Shown: positions 1-8,927, counted from the stretch's first letter. The stretch is DNA of 64,000 nt from an uncultured Porphyromonas sp. (GCF_938023125.1 NZ_CALHDW010000017.1:186001-250000), one strand, 5' to 3'. The notes: generated by a model from the sequence alone, not told the origin. Translations and numbers: made by a program.

Positions 1-91
1 GGTCAAAGGTTGTGCGGGTGATGAGGGACACCCGCTCATCCCAACGCTTGAGGAGCTCCGCCGATACTTGTCTTTGGGGTCGCTTAATCAT
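1..91 (-). CDS. Phage gene of unknown function, 5' end only
   Basis: An open frame starts with ATG at 91 inside the end of the upstream gene, whose stop lies at 84-86, and runs off the left edge. About 30 codons are visible, beginning MIKRPQRQVSAELLKRW. The overlapping start is typical of translationally coupled phage genes. Its place just after a small helix-turn-helix protein would suit a packaging or head protein, but nothing in the visible part proves that. Confidence 0.55.
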   Translation of the reverse strand, partial: MIKRPQRQVSAELLKRWDERVSLITRTTFD

Positions 92-566
92 CTGCTTGCT
101 GTGTTAGTAGGTTGTCGCGCTCGAGGAGATAATGGATATAGATGTCCTGCAGGCGAGTAAGCTCTTGTACAAACTCACGACTTGTCTTGAGTCGCTTACC
201 CTCTGCCACGAGCCAATCGCCAAAGCCCGTGAGGGCGAGGATGACATCGTCGGCTGTCGCCTCTTTTTGCAGGCTTTTTATCTGTTTGCAGATCTTACTG
301 ATCGCATCCGCAGTAGCAAGGGGATCCCCTCTCTCAATAAGGTCGTCGAGCTGCTTAAGTAGCTTATTGTAGATGGTTTTAGGTGAGAGGAGAGAGGCGT
401 TGCGGCTCGCTTGCCACGCCCCCTCTTTTTTCCATTTGGTAAGGGTCTGAGGGGTAATACCGAGCCGCTCCGCAATCTCTCGGAGGGGGACCTTGTCGAG
501 GTACAATCGCTTGGCATGGTCATACTTAGCAGGGTCTTTCGGGGCAAAGGGTTTCTTTGTATTCAT
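84..566 (-). CDS. Phage helix-turn-helix protein, possible small terminase
   Basis: A 160-residue protein with a helix-turn-helix near the N-terminus (about residues 19-48, core LREIAERLGITPQTLTKWKK), followed by a mostly helical, charged region. This layout is common for phage small terminase subunits and for the DNA-binding packaging proteins of Bacteroidetes phages, which recognise phage DNA and hand it to the large terminase. The next gene downstream overlaps its stop codon. The family assignment rests on the HTH and context only; a regulator is the main alternative. Confidence 0.6.
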   Translation of the reverse strand: MNTKKPFAPKDPAKYDHAKRLYLDKVPLREIAERLGITPQTLTKWKKEGAWQASRNASLLSPKTIYNKLLKQLDDLIERGDPLATADAISKICKQIKSLQKEATADDVILALTGFGDWLVAEGKRLKTSREFVQELTRLQDIYIHYLLERDNLLTQQADD

Positions 567-607
567 TTTGTTTATAACTTTGTGCTTGGGTATTGATTTT
601 GTCTATA
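559..607 (+). promoter_or_regulatory. Two tandem copies of a phage motif
   Basis: GTATTGATTTTGTCTATA at 590-607 is identical to a sequence at 8861-8878 in front of the capsid operon. A second copy with two changes (GTATTCATTTTGTTTATA) lies 31 bp upstream at 559-576 and overlaps the start codon of the leftward HTH gene. The repetition in front of different phage genes suggests a phage-specific promoter or operator. The motif is not a clean TAnnTTTG box. Confidence 0.5.
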
Positions 608-855
608 TGAAGCATGAAAACTATCTAAGGCACGTTGAGATGGTGCAGCAACTAGTACGGGAGTACTACGAGCCGGGGCGGCAGGACCGCTGCCTTGCCG
701 AAGTGTGGCGTAGGTGGGTCTATCCGGTCTATCCGATGTGCTACGAGACGCTCCGCCGCATCATGGCGATTAACCTTAAGGAGGAGCAGACGCAGATGCG
801 TGCAGCTCAGTCTCGCCCCGTGCAGGCGTCGCTCTTTGGCGATCTTGAGTTTTAA
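607..855 (+). CDS. Small phage protein of unknown function
   Basis: An 82-residue protein read opposite to its neighbours, rich in Arg, Tyr and Trp (VWRRWVYPVYPMCYETLRRIM), with no membrane segment. Its first ATG is fused to the end of the phage motif at 590-607. If that motif is a promoter the real start may be the ATG at 640, giving a 71-residue protein. The 3' end overlaps the converging tail gene by 4 bp. The compact size and basic middle part would suit a DNA-binding or regulatory protein, but I do not recognise the family. Confidence 0.55.
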   Translation: MKHENYLRHVEMVQQLVREYYEPGRQDRCLAEVWRRWVYPVYPMCYETLRRIMAINLKEEQTQMRAAQSRPVQASLFGDLEF

Positions 856-1283
856 TCCTCCGCCCACTCTTCGCGGGCTAGCTGTATCCTCGTCTCCTGC
901 AGGCTCTCTACCCTTGCCCCTACCTTATACCCCTCTAATCTCCATCCCTCTTTTTTCGCTGCCTTGATAACCTCATCGATGAGGTTGAGGTAGCGGGCAT
1001 AACTCTCGAGATGGCGGTCGGGTGCGGCACTCGAGGCAATAAGGGGGAGGTTAACGTAGAGGCGGAGGGCAAGGTCTGCACGGTATCGATCCCACTCCTT
1101 GTCCTCGTTGCATCGCTCCTCGCCATCCGGGGCAATAAGGAGCGCCGGGGTCTTGATAGGCGGGTGCTTAAGCTCATCGAGGTACTCGTCACACTGCCCC
1201 TGGTCTAGGGCAATGTAGGCGAGGGACTGGGTCTCTTGTAGGGCTCTTATGAGAGCCTTGATGCTGTCAATTGTAATAATCAT
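852..1283 (-). CDS. Phage tail-associated protein, unknown
   Basis: A 143-residue soluble protein directly downstream of the tape measure gene (4 bp gap) and read with it. It has no signal peptide or membrane segment and is rich in Leu, Ala and charged residues. The position after the tape measure suggests a tail completion or terminator-type protein, but that is inference from gene order. The 3' end overlaps the converging small gene. Confidence 0.55.
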   Translation of the reverse strand: MIITIDSIKALIRALQETQSLAYIALDQGQCDEYLDELKHPPIKTPALLIAPDGEERCNEDKEWDRYRADLALRLYVNLPLIASSAAPDRHLESYARYLNLIDEVIKAAKKEGWRLEGYKVGARVESLQETRIQLAREEWAED

Positions 1284-1287
1284 AGTA

Positions 1288-4254
1288 TTAGCTTAGCTTA
1301 CGTATAGTTCCCTCCTTGGAGAGGATACCGACGAGTTCGCGGCCGCGAATCTTAAACTCGACTTGCCCTCCGCTTCCCGCGCTCATCGGTTGTATCAGCG
1401 AGCGCAACTTATCAAGGGGGGCAATCACCTCGGGGTTGTTGCTTGCTCCTGCATACTCGCCCGTCAAGGAGAGCGTGGGTCCGTACACAATCCCCCCATC
1501 CGCAAAGGCGTTAACTTTAGGGATAGAGGTGAGGGAGGCGATGATGCTTGCAATGCTCACCGCTGCCATAATCGGGCCCACAATGGGGATACCGGCTTGT
1601 GATTTACCTGCCTCGGAGGCGGATACCGCCACATTAGCATTAAAGAGCGATAGGAGGTTGGGGAGGGCGTCCTTGATGACGCTTGCCACGTTAGCCCCCC
1701 ACTCGAGCCACGCCCCGGCAGCCTGCAGCATGGAGCTCTCTGTCATATCCCCCAGGTTGCCAATAATCCCTCCCATGGTGCCGGCGAGATTGGCAATGTT
1801 GCCCACCGATTTTTGCACCCCGGCTACGTATCGATCCCACTCTTTGCGCGCTCTGTCTAGGCTCTTTTTTGTTGCGTTGTACAGCGTTTCCGGGGCTTTT
1901 TTGACTGCGCCGGAGACTAGCTCCTTCGCATCCCATTTTTTTGCGTCCTCCTGCTGCTGCTTTTTATCGCGGCCAAAGAGGTCGCTTTTACTTGCGACCT
2001 TGCCCGCTTTGTCTAGGGTCTCTCCGATGCCGACACGCTTACTCGCCCTACTCTCAATCGCAATAATTTCCTTGAGCTTGTCGAGGATCTGTTGATACTC
2101 GTTGATTTTCTTTTGCAGGGCGATGGCATCCTCTTTGTTGCTCTTATTGAGTTGCTCCTGCAGCTTAGAGATGTTGTTTGTGAGGCCCTCAATCGTTGTG
2201 AGGTTGTAGATCTTCTTCTCCTCCCCCTTATCCTTTTTTGTGGGTAGTGATAGAGAGTGGGTAGGTGTCTCGACCTTAGTCGGCACCTCTTTTTTGTCAT
2301 CCCCCCAAGATCCGCCGGCTCCTCCTAGGCTCTGTACACCTCGCGCCTGGTTGTTATCGCGTATAGCGCGGGTTTGGTCGTCGATGGCGCGTGTTGTTGC
2401 CTCGATTTTATCGGTCGGGGGGTCGGTGGCAAAGAGGTCACCTATCCAGTCGATGAGGTCAGCCACAAGTCCGATCGCCACCTCCAATGGCTTAATAACA
2501 AAGTTTTCGATCCACCATCCCCAAAGCTCAAAGATGGGTCCGAGGCTCTCGATGAGCTTACCCAGCTTATCGAGGACGGGGATAAGGAGGCGGATAATAA
2601 GATCCACAAGGGGCATGAGTGCCTCAATGATTTTAACAATCGGAGGGATGAGACGGGCAAACAGCTCTATAATGGTGCGGATAATCGGCATTAGGGAGCG
2701 GAGGGCAGAGGCTAATAGCCCCCCTAGGGTCGATATAAGCTGCGTGATAGAGGGCATAAGGTCACGCACCGCCCCGATGAGCGCATCAAAGGCCGGCTTA
2801 AGTCGCTCCATCATCTCGCCCGCGGTCTCCTGTACGGCCTGCCACAGCTCCTGGCAGGCTGCGCGGAACGTCTCGCTGTTTTCGTACGCGATGTAGATGG
2901 CTCCTGCAATAGCTCCAAAAATAAGGGCGTATTTGCCGATTGGTGAGCCAATCAATACCTTATTGATGCCGCTAAACGCCCCCTTAAGATTAGTAAGCAG
3001 GGGGGTAAGCTGCGCAAGGGGTACCAGCTGCTCTCCTAGGCCTGCCATCCAGGGGAGCATCCCTCCGGTGGCCTCGTTGATGGATATCTTCAGCTCGTCC
3101 ATCCTGGCGCGCATCACCTCGAGTCGATGTGCCCAGGTACTGTTGCGGATATTAGCTTGCTCGATAGCCGCATTTGACCCCGTCACCTCCTTCGTCATGG
3201 CTCTAACGCCCTCTGTGTTCTTTAGCAAAAACTGAGCGGCCACGATGTTCTCGCGGCCAAAGGTTTTCGCGAGGAACGTAGCTTTTTCAGTCTCCGAGTT
3301 CATCCCGTCGAGGTGCTTTTGGATGATTTGCAGCCCCCCAGCAAAGCCCGTCTTTGTGATGTCAATCTTAAGCCGGGTCTGCATCGCGATAAGCATATTA
3401 CGCATCGCCGTACCTGCCTCTGCGCCCTTGGTGTTGTTTTGGGCTAAAATCTCTAGGGCTGCGGCCGTCTCCTCGACGGACACGCCGGCGGAACTTGCGG
3501 CCGCCCCCGCGACCTTAAAGGACTCGGCGAGGTCGACAACCTCCGAGCCTCCGGCTCTCGACCCTGCGGCTAGCACGTTGACGATCCTTGCCGCCTCGGA
3601 CGCCTCAAGACCAAACTGGTTGATCGTCCCCGCAAGGGCGTTGCTGGCCTCCTCGAGAGGGAGAGCCCCTGCTTGAGCAAGCAGGATGGTCTGCTCCTGC
3701 AACACCTTGAGCTGCTCGAGCGGTACGTCGATCTGTCCCGCAAGGATGGCAAAGGCGCGGGCGGACTCCGACGCTCCCAATCCGCTCTCCACTCCGACCC
3801 GCCGCGCGGTCTTGGAGAGGTCCTCGAGCTCCTCTCCTACGCTCCCCGTAATGGCCGAGAGGTCGGCCATCGATTGCTCAAAGTTGATGGCGGGGGCGGC
3901 TAGATCTCCGAGGGCTGAGGCTATCCCCTGTACTTGACTGATAATAGCCGACAGCTCAATAGTCTGTATCGCAGTAGAGATACGGTTCGCTGCCCGCTCC
4001 CCGTGCTCACCAAATTGATCGAGAGAATTTCGGGTCTCGTTGGTCTGCTTAGTGAGACGCTGCTTGGCGTCTCGGGTCTGCTCGCTAGCTTGTGTTGTTT
4101 TGTTTGCAGCCGCTTGGGCGGATTGTGTCGCCTGCTCCCCCGCGCTATTGACCTTAGACTGCAGCTCCGAGACCTCACGAGCGAGGTCGTCGGTCGCTGT
4201 GAGGGCTTGAGAGATGTCAACGTGGATAGTGGCAGTATGGATAGATTGGCTCAT
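1288..4254 (-). CDS. Phage tail tape measure protein (TP901 type)
   Basis: A 988-residue protein that sets tail length and is threaded through the tail tube. The N-terminus (about 20-100) is Gln/Ala/Thr-rich coiled coil. Residues about 125-330 carry the TP901-type core, with FEQSMADLSAITGS, repeated Gly-Ala-rich helices and the stretch NNTKGAEAGTAMRNML. A hydrophobic middle (about 430-610) holds several membrane-like helices. Near the C-terminus is the usual FADGGIVYGPT stretch of tape measure proteins. It lies between a 105-residue gene and a 143-residue tail gene, all read leftwards. Its length predicts a long flexible tail, because tape length scales with tail length in siphoviruses. Confidence 0.9.
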   Translation of the reverse strand: MSQSIHTATIHVDISQALTATDDLAREVSELQSKVNSAGEQATQSAQAAANKTTQASEQTRDAKQRLTKQTNETRNSLDQFGEHGERAANRISTAIQTIELSAIISQVQGIASALGDLAAPAINFEQSMADLSAITGSVGEELEDLSKTARRVGVESGLGASESARAFAILAGQIDVPLEQLKVLQEQTILLAQAGALPLEEASNALAGTINQFGLEASEAARIVNVLAAGSRAGGSEVVDLAESFKVAGAAASSAGVSVEETAAALEILAQNNTKGAEAGTAMRNMLIAMQTRLKIDITKTGFAGGLQIIQKHLDGMNSETEKATFLAKTFGRENIVAAQFLLKNTEGVRAMTKEVTGSNAAIEQANIRNSTWAHRLEVMRARMDELKISINEATGGMLPWMAGLGEQLVPLAQLTPLLTNLKGAFSGINKVLIGSPIGKYALIFGAIAGAIYIAYENSETFRAACQELWQAVQETAGEMMERLKPAFDALIGAVRDLMPSITQLISTLGGLLASALRSLMPIIRTIIELFARLIPPIVKIIEALMPLVDLIIRLLIPVLDKLGKLIESLGPIFELWGWWIENFVIKPLEVAIGLVADLIDWIGDLFATDPPTDKIEATTRAIDDQTRAIRDNNQARGVQSLGGAGGSWGDDKKEVPTKVETPTHSLSLPTKKDKGEEKKIYNLTTIEGLTNNISKLQEQLNKSNKEDAIALQKKINEYQQILDKLKEIIAIESRASKRVGIGETLDKAGKVASKSDLFGRDKKQQQEDAKKWDAKELVSGAVKKAPETLYNATKKSLDRARKEWDRYVAGVQKSVGNIANLAGTMGGIIGNLGDMTESSMLQAAGAWLEWGANVASVIKDALPNLLSLFNANVAVSASEAGKSQAGIPIVGPIMAAVSIASIIASLTSIPKVNAFADGGIVYGPTLSLTGEYAGASNNPEVIAPLDKLRSLIQPMSAGSGGQVEFKIRGRELVGILSKEGTIRKLS

Positions 4255-4279
4255 AGTATTAGGGTTGGTGTATTGGGTC

Positions 4280-4597
4280 TTATCGGTATCGCTCCTCGAT
4301 GGCGCGGAGCTCCTCAGGGGTTAGGATGTCGGGAGGGGCCTCCTCTCTTGGAGTGTCCCAGGGGAGGGGGAAAGCCTCGTGCGCGGAGATGGGAGAGGAG
4401 AGATGAGGGACAACGGAGGCGTACATAATGCTCCGCGCTTGCTCCCAGGTGGTGTGCGCCTCCTGCTCCTCTCGCTTGAGTTGCATCGTAGCAATTGCGT
4501 GCCACTCTGCCGTAGTGAGGCGGGCAAAATCGGTGGGGCTCAGCCCGCAATGCGTCACAGCAAACGCAAGGTCGTCATAGATCATAGCGCGTAGCAT
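4280..4597 (-). CDS. Small phage protein before the tape measure gene
   Basis: A 105-residue acidic, helical protein (LSPTDFARLTTAEWHAIATM) coded just upstream of the tape measure gene. That position is typical of tail assembly chaperones, which coat the tape measure before the tube forms, and the sequence resembles the C-terminal part of such chaperones. It overlaps the end of the upstream gene by 23 bp; an in-frame ATG at 4585 would shorten the overlap to 11 bp. I see no clear slippery site linking it to another gene. The role is inferred from position. Confidence 0.55.
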   Translation of the reverse strand: MLRAMIYDDLAFAVTHCGLSPTDFARLTTAEWHAIATMQLKREEQEAHTTWEQARSIMYASVVPHLSSPISAHEAFPLPWDTPREEAPPDILTPEELRAIEERYR

Positions 4598-6632
4598 CTA
4601 AGGGTGAGGGGGCATCGGATAGAGTGAGCTCGCTTGTCCCTAGTCGAGCGTCGTACCGAGAGCCCATGAGGCGGTAGGTGTGATGGGGGCGGTTGCGGAG
4701 CCTAAACAGCGTCCCCACGGGGTAGGGGGTGGGGGTGGCTGTTGTGAGACTCAGGGTGTCGTTCGGCTTGGCCATCGTTGCAAAATAGGAGGCAGCGACC
4801 CACTCGGGGACGGTACGCCCCCCGAGATCCTGCAGGGGTTTACCATCCTTGTCGGTGAGTTGCCCCTTGAGTGACGGGGGGAGAGCTACCCCCTTTATTG
4901 CAGTCGTGTAGGTTAAGTCGATGGGCTCTCCTTTGCGCAAGTAGGCCTTGCCCATATCGGCCACGACAAAGCGGTCGTACTCGCCCTTGTTGGCATACTC
5001 GTACGTGATGTAGATACGTCCTACCATCACCGTCGTCGGGGCGATCTCTGTCGCCTCGAGCCCATCTCGCACGGCATAAAAACGCAGGGGTATATAGACG
5101 GCAAGGGTCGTAAGATTTGTCTTAAAGCTAACGCCCCTATCTTGCAGGCGTCGCTCGTGTATCTCAATTGTCTGAGGGTAGACGAGGTCAGTGGCAAAGC
5201 CAAATTTTGCCAGTCTGCCCCCCTCGAGCTCGGAGCGAGAGACTTTAGCGTAAGGGAGGTGGTTGCGGAGGTAGTCATCGATAGAGGTCTTGTAGTATGC
5301 TTGGTACTGCATCTTGTCTCTTGGGGTCACCGACCATACCGATCTAAAGGTATTCGCCCCCTCCTTGCCCATCCCTACACAAAATAGGAACTGCCCCATT
5401 ATTGAGTTGTCGCGCACCTCAGTGGCGGTCTGCGGGAGACGCTGAAACTTTGTCGGGTCTTTGCGATCGGTCGCTGTGTAGCAGACTCCGCCTCGAGCAC
5501 TCATAAATTCCGGCTCCCTGCTATTGCCGGCTTTGATCTCAGCGACGGCGAGTAGGTCGCCGTCCCAATCCTCTAGCCCCTCAAATCCGAGCTCGATATC
5601 GATCTTTATACCCGTCGCCTCTCGCGGCGGATTGTAGGGGATACTGAGAGCGACCGCCTCCTTAGCGACGTAGGGGATACGTACCTGCATCCCTCGTGCT
5701 TGCTCTCGCGCTGAGGGGCGTGTTGCCCTTTTTGCGATGCCACTCGAGGCGGATAGCATAAACAATGGCGGATTATTTACATAAAAGTAGTCCTCTGAGT
5801 ATGAGCAAGTTCGTAAGGGAAACGTTGTAGGCATAAGCCGGTAAACATTTTGGCTCCTCTCCTCAGGGAGGTTGATGCGGATGGAGCCCATGGCTGCCTC
5901 CGTCTCGAGGCTGGGCGTCCCCTCTAGGTAGTGCTCTGAGGTTTCGAGGATTACGGGTGTCGATGTCGCAAGGTGGGAGACTCGCTCGATGCGCCATGTG
6001 CTGCCTGTATGGTAGCACACAAGCCCTAGAGAGGATAGTATCCCCTCTAGCACCTCTCCGGCCGTCTCGGATGATATAAGTCCGTCCTCGTCTGTTCGGT
6101 AGATTTCTGCGTTAATATGTGCTGCAGTGAACCAGGGCGCAACGTCCCCGGCCGCCTCTACCTCACTCTGACCGGTAAGCCTAAGACAGCCCTTAATCAC
6201 CTCCCACAAGGAGGTAACTTGCCGCTCAGTGCGCGGTAGGGCATCGATGTCAAGACGGTAGTCGTCGAGCCGCTTGATACCGCAGCTCGCGGTCAGTATA
6301 CACTCGTAAGGTGTCGAGTCGTACTGCTCCTCGTACAACCCGCGCTCTACTCGCCCCTTAAATATGAGGGTAGTACCAGTCTTGACCTCCATCCACCACT
6401 CGCGCTCATCGAGCACAATGTGCTCGTAAGCATAGTGCGTCTCCGAGACAAGATGCAGCTCTGTACGTGTCCCCCAGCGTGCGTCCATCGTACGTCTCGC
6501 ATCCCGCTCGACAACAAGGGGGCTCTCCCCCCATAGTTTGATGCGGCGTGTAGGAGCAGTACTCGATGCCCCATCTCGATAGAGAGAGACTGAGTAGCGA
6601 TTATTAGCGTATGTATAGCGGTCGTAGCTCAT
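4575..6632 (-). CDS. Phage distal tail / baseplate protein
   Basis: About 685 residues, soluble, mostly beta-type sequence with many Tyr, Thr and Arg. The ATG at 6632 is chosen because it overlaps the stop of the preceding fibre gene as ATGA (6629-6632); an upstream ATG at 6656 would overlap more. It lies between the fibre and tape measure genes, so it probably builds the tail tip or baseplate hub to which the fibre attaches. No catalytic motif is visible. The specific family is not recognised; the role rests on size and position. Confidence 0.6.
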   Translation of the reverse strand: MSYDRYTYANNRYSVSLYRDGASSTAPTRRIKLWGESPLVVERDARRTMDARWGTRTELHLVSETHYAYEHIVLDEREWWMEVKTGTTLIFKGRVERGLYEEQYDSTPYECILTASCGIKRLDDYRLDIDALPRTERQVTSLWEVIKGCLRLTGQSEVEAAGDVAPWFTAAHINAEIYRTDEDGLISSETAGEVLEGILSSLGLVCYHTGSTWRIERVSHLATSTPVILETSEHYLEGTPSLETEAAMGSIRINLPEERSQNVYRLMPTTFPLRTCSYSEDYFYVNNPPLFMLSASSGIAKRATRPSAREQARGMQVRIPYVAKEAVALSIPYNPPREATGIKIDIELGFEGLEDWDGDLLAVAEIKAGNSREPEFMSARGGVCYTATDRKDPTKFQRLPQTATEVRDNSIMGQFLFCVGMGKEGANTFRSVWSVTPRDKMQYQAYYKTSIDDYLRNHLPYAKVSRSELEGGRLAKFGFATDLVYPQTIEIHERRLQDRGVSFKTNLTTLAVYIPLRFYAVRDGLEATEIAPTTVMVGRIYITYEYANKGEYDRFVVADMGKAYLRKGEPIDLTYTTAIKGVALPPSLKGQLTDKDGKPLQDLGGRTVPEWVAASYFATMAKPNDTLSLTTATPTPYPVGTLFRLRNRPHHTYRLMGSRYDARLGTSELTLSDAPSPLDATRYDL

Positions 6633-8479
6633 CGTGATAAATCGGTATAAAGCCAAATTTTTTCTTCGTTAATGCAGATAAACTCTCCGATATGCCCGGC
6701 AGGGATAAGAGCACCATCGCTCCCAATATTACCTCCCGTACTGTCAGAGGTGTTGTAGAGAGACTCTCCTAGCTCTGTGCGTACACGTACATCCCCGACC
6801 CACTTATTCGCCCATACCCTGATTACGATCCCGACGCGTCCTGTGGGCAAGACGGCGTTCCTTTTTTTTCCGGATAGGTACTGCAGCGGGGCGTAACTTA
6901 GCATCTCATCTTGACTCTTATTGCTGTAGTGAGATTGGGGGACAATCTGCGTACAATCTGCTTGTATCGAGGCGGCAAAATCGTAGTAGTTGACAAAAAT
7001 CCAGTGGTCGTTGGATCGCTCTAGCTTGATGCTAAGGAGAGACTCTGCACACTGCTCGCTATCGTAGTAGACCTTAATCTCTCCTCCCTTTTTGCAAAGT
7101 TTCTCGGCACTTGTAGTATAGATGGGCTCCCAGCTCTTAACAATAAAAAAGTATCCTCTCTCATCGTGATTATTAGGGTTGGTGCAACTCCCGATCGGCT
7201 GTCGTATACTCACTTGGAGGCTGATAGCAGCCCCATCCTCAACCTCAGGCTCAAAGAGAGCAAAGGCAGGCACATTAATGAGATATTTACCCCCATTTTG
7301 TGAGAGGATATCTTGTTGCATAGTACGTGACGATAGACGCTTGATAAGCTCAGTTGTGTCGGGTTGTACCAGCTCGCGGAGCTTGTCAGATAGGATGGGT
7401 GTCTTTATTATATTAGACGCTGTTGCGCTTGCAATCTGATTTTGCCAGTCGGCCGTATTGATAGTGTCTGCGACCTCTTGAGCCGTTACGCTCTTTCCGT
7501 CCTTGCCGGGTGCTCCCGCTGCTCCGGGCTTGCCTTGTACACCCTGTGCACCTCGCTCTCCCTTCTCGCCCCTGGTGGCTGCGACAAAGGTTGCATCTCC
7601 CTTAAGTGCATCGCGGATCGAGCCGCGGAAGGAGTCGGTATTGATTGCCGATACCACCTCTTGAGCCGTTACACTCTTGCCGTCTTTGCCGGGTGCCCCC
7701 GCTGCCCCGGGCTTGCCTTGTACACCCTGTACGCCTCGCTCCCCCTTCTCGCCCCTGGTGGCTGCGACAAAAGTTGCATCTCCCTTAAGTGCATCGCGGA
7801 TCGAGCCGCGGAAGGAGTCAGTATTGATTGCCGATACCACCTCTTGAGCCGTTACGCTTTTGCCGTCAGCACCCTTAGCTCCTTGGGGGCCTTGGATGCC
7901 TCGAGGGCCTTGTACCCCCTGTGTACCTCGCTCCCCCTTTTCGCCCTTGACCAACTCTCTAAATTTGGCATCATTAACAAGTTGCTGATGTATGAGATCT
8001 GCAGATGGTATGCGATTATAGATAGAGGAGCTGCTTGTTATCTTGACCTCTTGCTGTACCATAATCCCCGCGAGTGTTTTTTTTGTCTCTGCGTCGATTG
8101 TAGCACCAAGTGCAGTCATTATGTCAAGCTGTGAGACACGTACGCGCAAGAGGCGCAAAAAGCGAGAGGTGTCATTAACAAGGTACGACCACCCCCTCCC
8201 GACCTCTGTCCATGCCTCATTATGCTCCTCCCAGTAGAGAGACAGGGCGGTTAGATGCTCCGTGAGCTCGCGCCCCTCCACATCAAAGAGATGAGCAGTA
8301 AGGCGTGTCTCCTTGATGTCGTCAAGTACAGTACCATTGCTTGCCTCAATCACAAGGCTAAACTGCGCCTTCTGCACCCCGACAAACTCATAGATCCTGT
8401 CGATGTAACTAGGATCTGTGATGCGAGGAGGTGTAGAGGGGGCATTTGAGATGCCGAGGGAGGGGTGTAGGTAGATCAT
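6629..8479 (-). CDS. Phage tail fibre with collagen-like repeats
   Basis: A 616-residue protein. Residues 1-175 form a globular N-terminus that probably attaches to the tail. Residues about 178-330 hold Gly-X-Y collagen-like runs (GEKGERGVQGVQGKPG, GAAGAPGKDG) alternating with a non-collagen linker (KSVTAQEVVSAIN and SFRGSIRDALKGDATF). The unit of 61 residues occurs twice and begins a third time. Residues 340-616 form a C-terminal domain that is probably the receptor-binding head. Gly-X-Y runs in phage fibres make trimeric shafts. It is coupled to the following gene by ATGA and probably decides host binding. Confidence 0.8.
   Translation of the reverse strand: MIYLHPSLGISNAPSTPPRITDPSYIDRIYEFVGVQKAQFSLVIEASNGTVLDDIKETRLTAHLFDVEGRELTEHLTALSLYWEEHNEAWTEVGRGWSYLVNDTSRFLRLLRVRVSQLDIMTALGATIDAETKKTLAGIMVQQEVKITSSSSIYNRIPSADLIHQQLVNDAKFRELVKGEKGERGTQGVQGPRGIQGPQGAKGADGKSVTAQEVVSAINTDSFRGSIRDALKGDATFVAATRGEKGERGVQGVQGKPGAAGAPGKDGKSVTAQEVVSAINTDSFRGSIRDALKGDATFVAATRGEKGERGAQGVQGKPGAAGAPGKDGKSVTAQEVADTINTADWQNQIASATASNIIKTPILSDKLRELVQPDTTELIKRLSSRTMQQDILSQNGGKYLINVPAFALFEPEVEDGAAISLQVSIRQPIGSCTNPNNHDERGYFFIVKSWEPIYTTSAEKLCKKGGEIKVYYDSEQCAESLLSIKLERSNDHWIFVNYYDFAASIQADCTQIVPQSHYSNKSQDEMLSYAPLQYLSGKKRNAVLPTGRVGIVIRVWANKWVGDVRVRTELGESLYNTSDSTGGNIGSDGALIPAGHIGEFICINEEKIWLYTDLSR
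7474..7867 (-). repeat. Tandem 183-bp repeats inside the fibre gene
   Basis: Blocks of 183 bp repeat with few differences: the same segment begins at 7480, 7663 and 7846, the third being cut short. Each unit codes for one linker plus one collagen-like run. The period is a multiple of three, so gain or loss of a unit keeps the frame and would change shaft length. Confidence 0.9.
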
Positions 8480-8485
8480 TAGATA

Positions 8486-8767
8486 TTAAGCAATACGGAT
8501 AGCAGAGACCTGATCGGGGGTGAGGTGGCTCGCAAATTCGACAACGTCCGCAAACGGGAACTCTATACCCTCTGCCATTGAGGCAGCTTTTGCGACGCAA
8601 TAGATGATCTGCATAGTGTCCTCGAGGGAGGGGGTTGTTACTTCGTTCATCTCGCGCCCTGTGATGCGCTTATAGAGCAGGAGGGCTCCCATCGTCACAT
8701 AACAAGGGTAGCTTACGCCCTTAATCGTAATAGTAGTCTGAGTAGTCATTGATTGTTTTTTGTCCAT
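8486..8767 (-). CDS. Small phage tail protein, chaperone-like
   Basis: First gene of the leftward tail group, 93 residues, or 87 if translation starts at the in-frame ATG at 8749 (MTTQTTITIKGVSY). It has a short beta-type start followed by helices (GALLLYKRITGREMNEV), with no membrane segment or signal peptide. The size, fold pattern and place in the tail cluster resemble tail assembly chaperones of Bacteroidetes phages. The fibre gene follows after 6 bp. Function is inferred. Confidence 0.5.
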   Translation of the reverse strand: MDKKQSMTTQTTITIKGVSYPCYVTMGALLLYKRITGREMNEVTTPSLEDTMQIIYCVAKAASMAEGIEFPFADVVEFASHLTPDQVSAIRIA

Positions 8768-8797
8768 GTTTAATTGCTGATTAAATAGTGGTTAAAC

Positions 8798-8912
8798 CTT
8801 AATTCGGGGGCAAAATTAAAGCCGATAATGTATAGATAAAAACAATTACAACACGGCGTGGTATTGATTTTGTCTATAACAAAAAGAGGGGCAACTTTGC
8901 CCCCGAATTAAG
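8798..8912. promoter_or_regulatory. Symmetric divergent phage control region
   Basis: The space between the leftward tail group and the rightward head group. A perfect 17-bp inverted repeat lies at 8798-8814 and 8896-8912 (read outwards, TTTGCCCCCGAATTAAG). Inside it are two outward-facing copies of the phage motif: 8861-8878 on the plus strand (identical to 590-607) and 8831-8849 on the minus strand (14 of 18 matching). Each motif ends 16-17 bp before its repeat arm, so both transcripts would carry the same leader element. A small hairpin GGGGC-AACTTT-GCCCC (8888-8903) overlaps the right arm. Probably the switch for late genes. Confidence 0.65.
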
Positions 8913-8927
8913 CCCAACCACACCAAG

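Noticed and set aside
1316..2095. Long frame on the plus strand inside the tape measure gene
   Set aside because: It is an antisense reading of a clear TP901-type tape measure gene and has no protein-like features.
7474..7867. Possible CRISPR array
   Set aside because: The repeats are 183 bp long, contiguous and in frame with a fibre protein; there are no short repeats with unique spacers.
7442..8134. Plus-strand frame with repeats opposite the fibre gene
   Set aside because: It is the antisense of the collagen-like repeats; Cys/Leu-rich and without family features.
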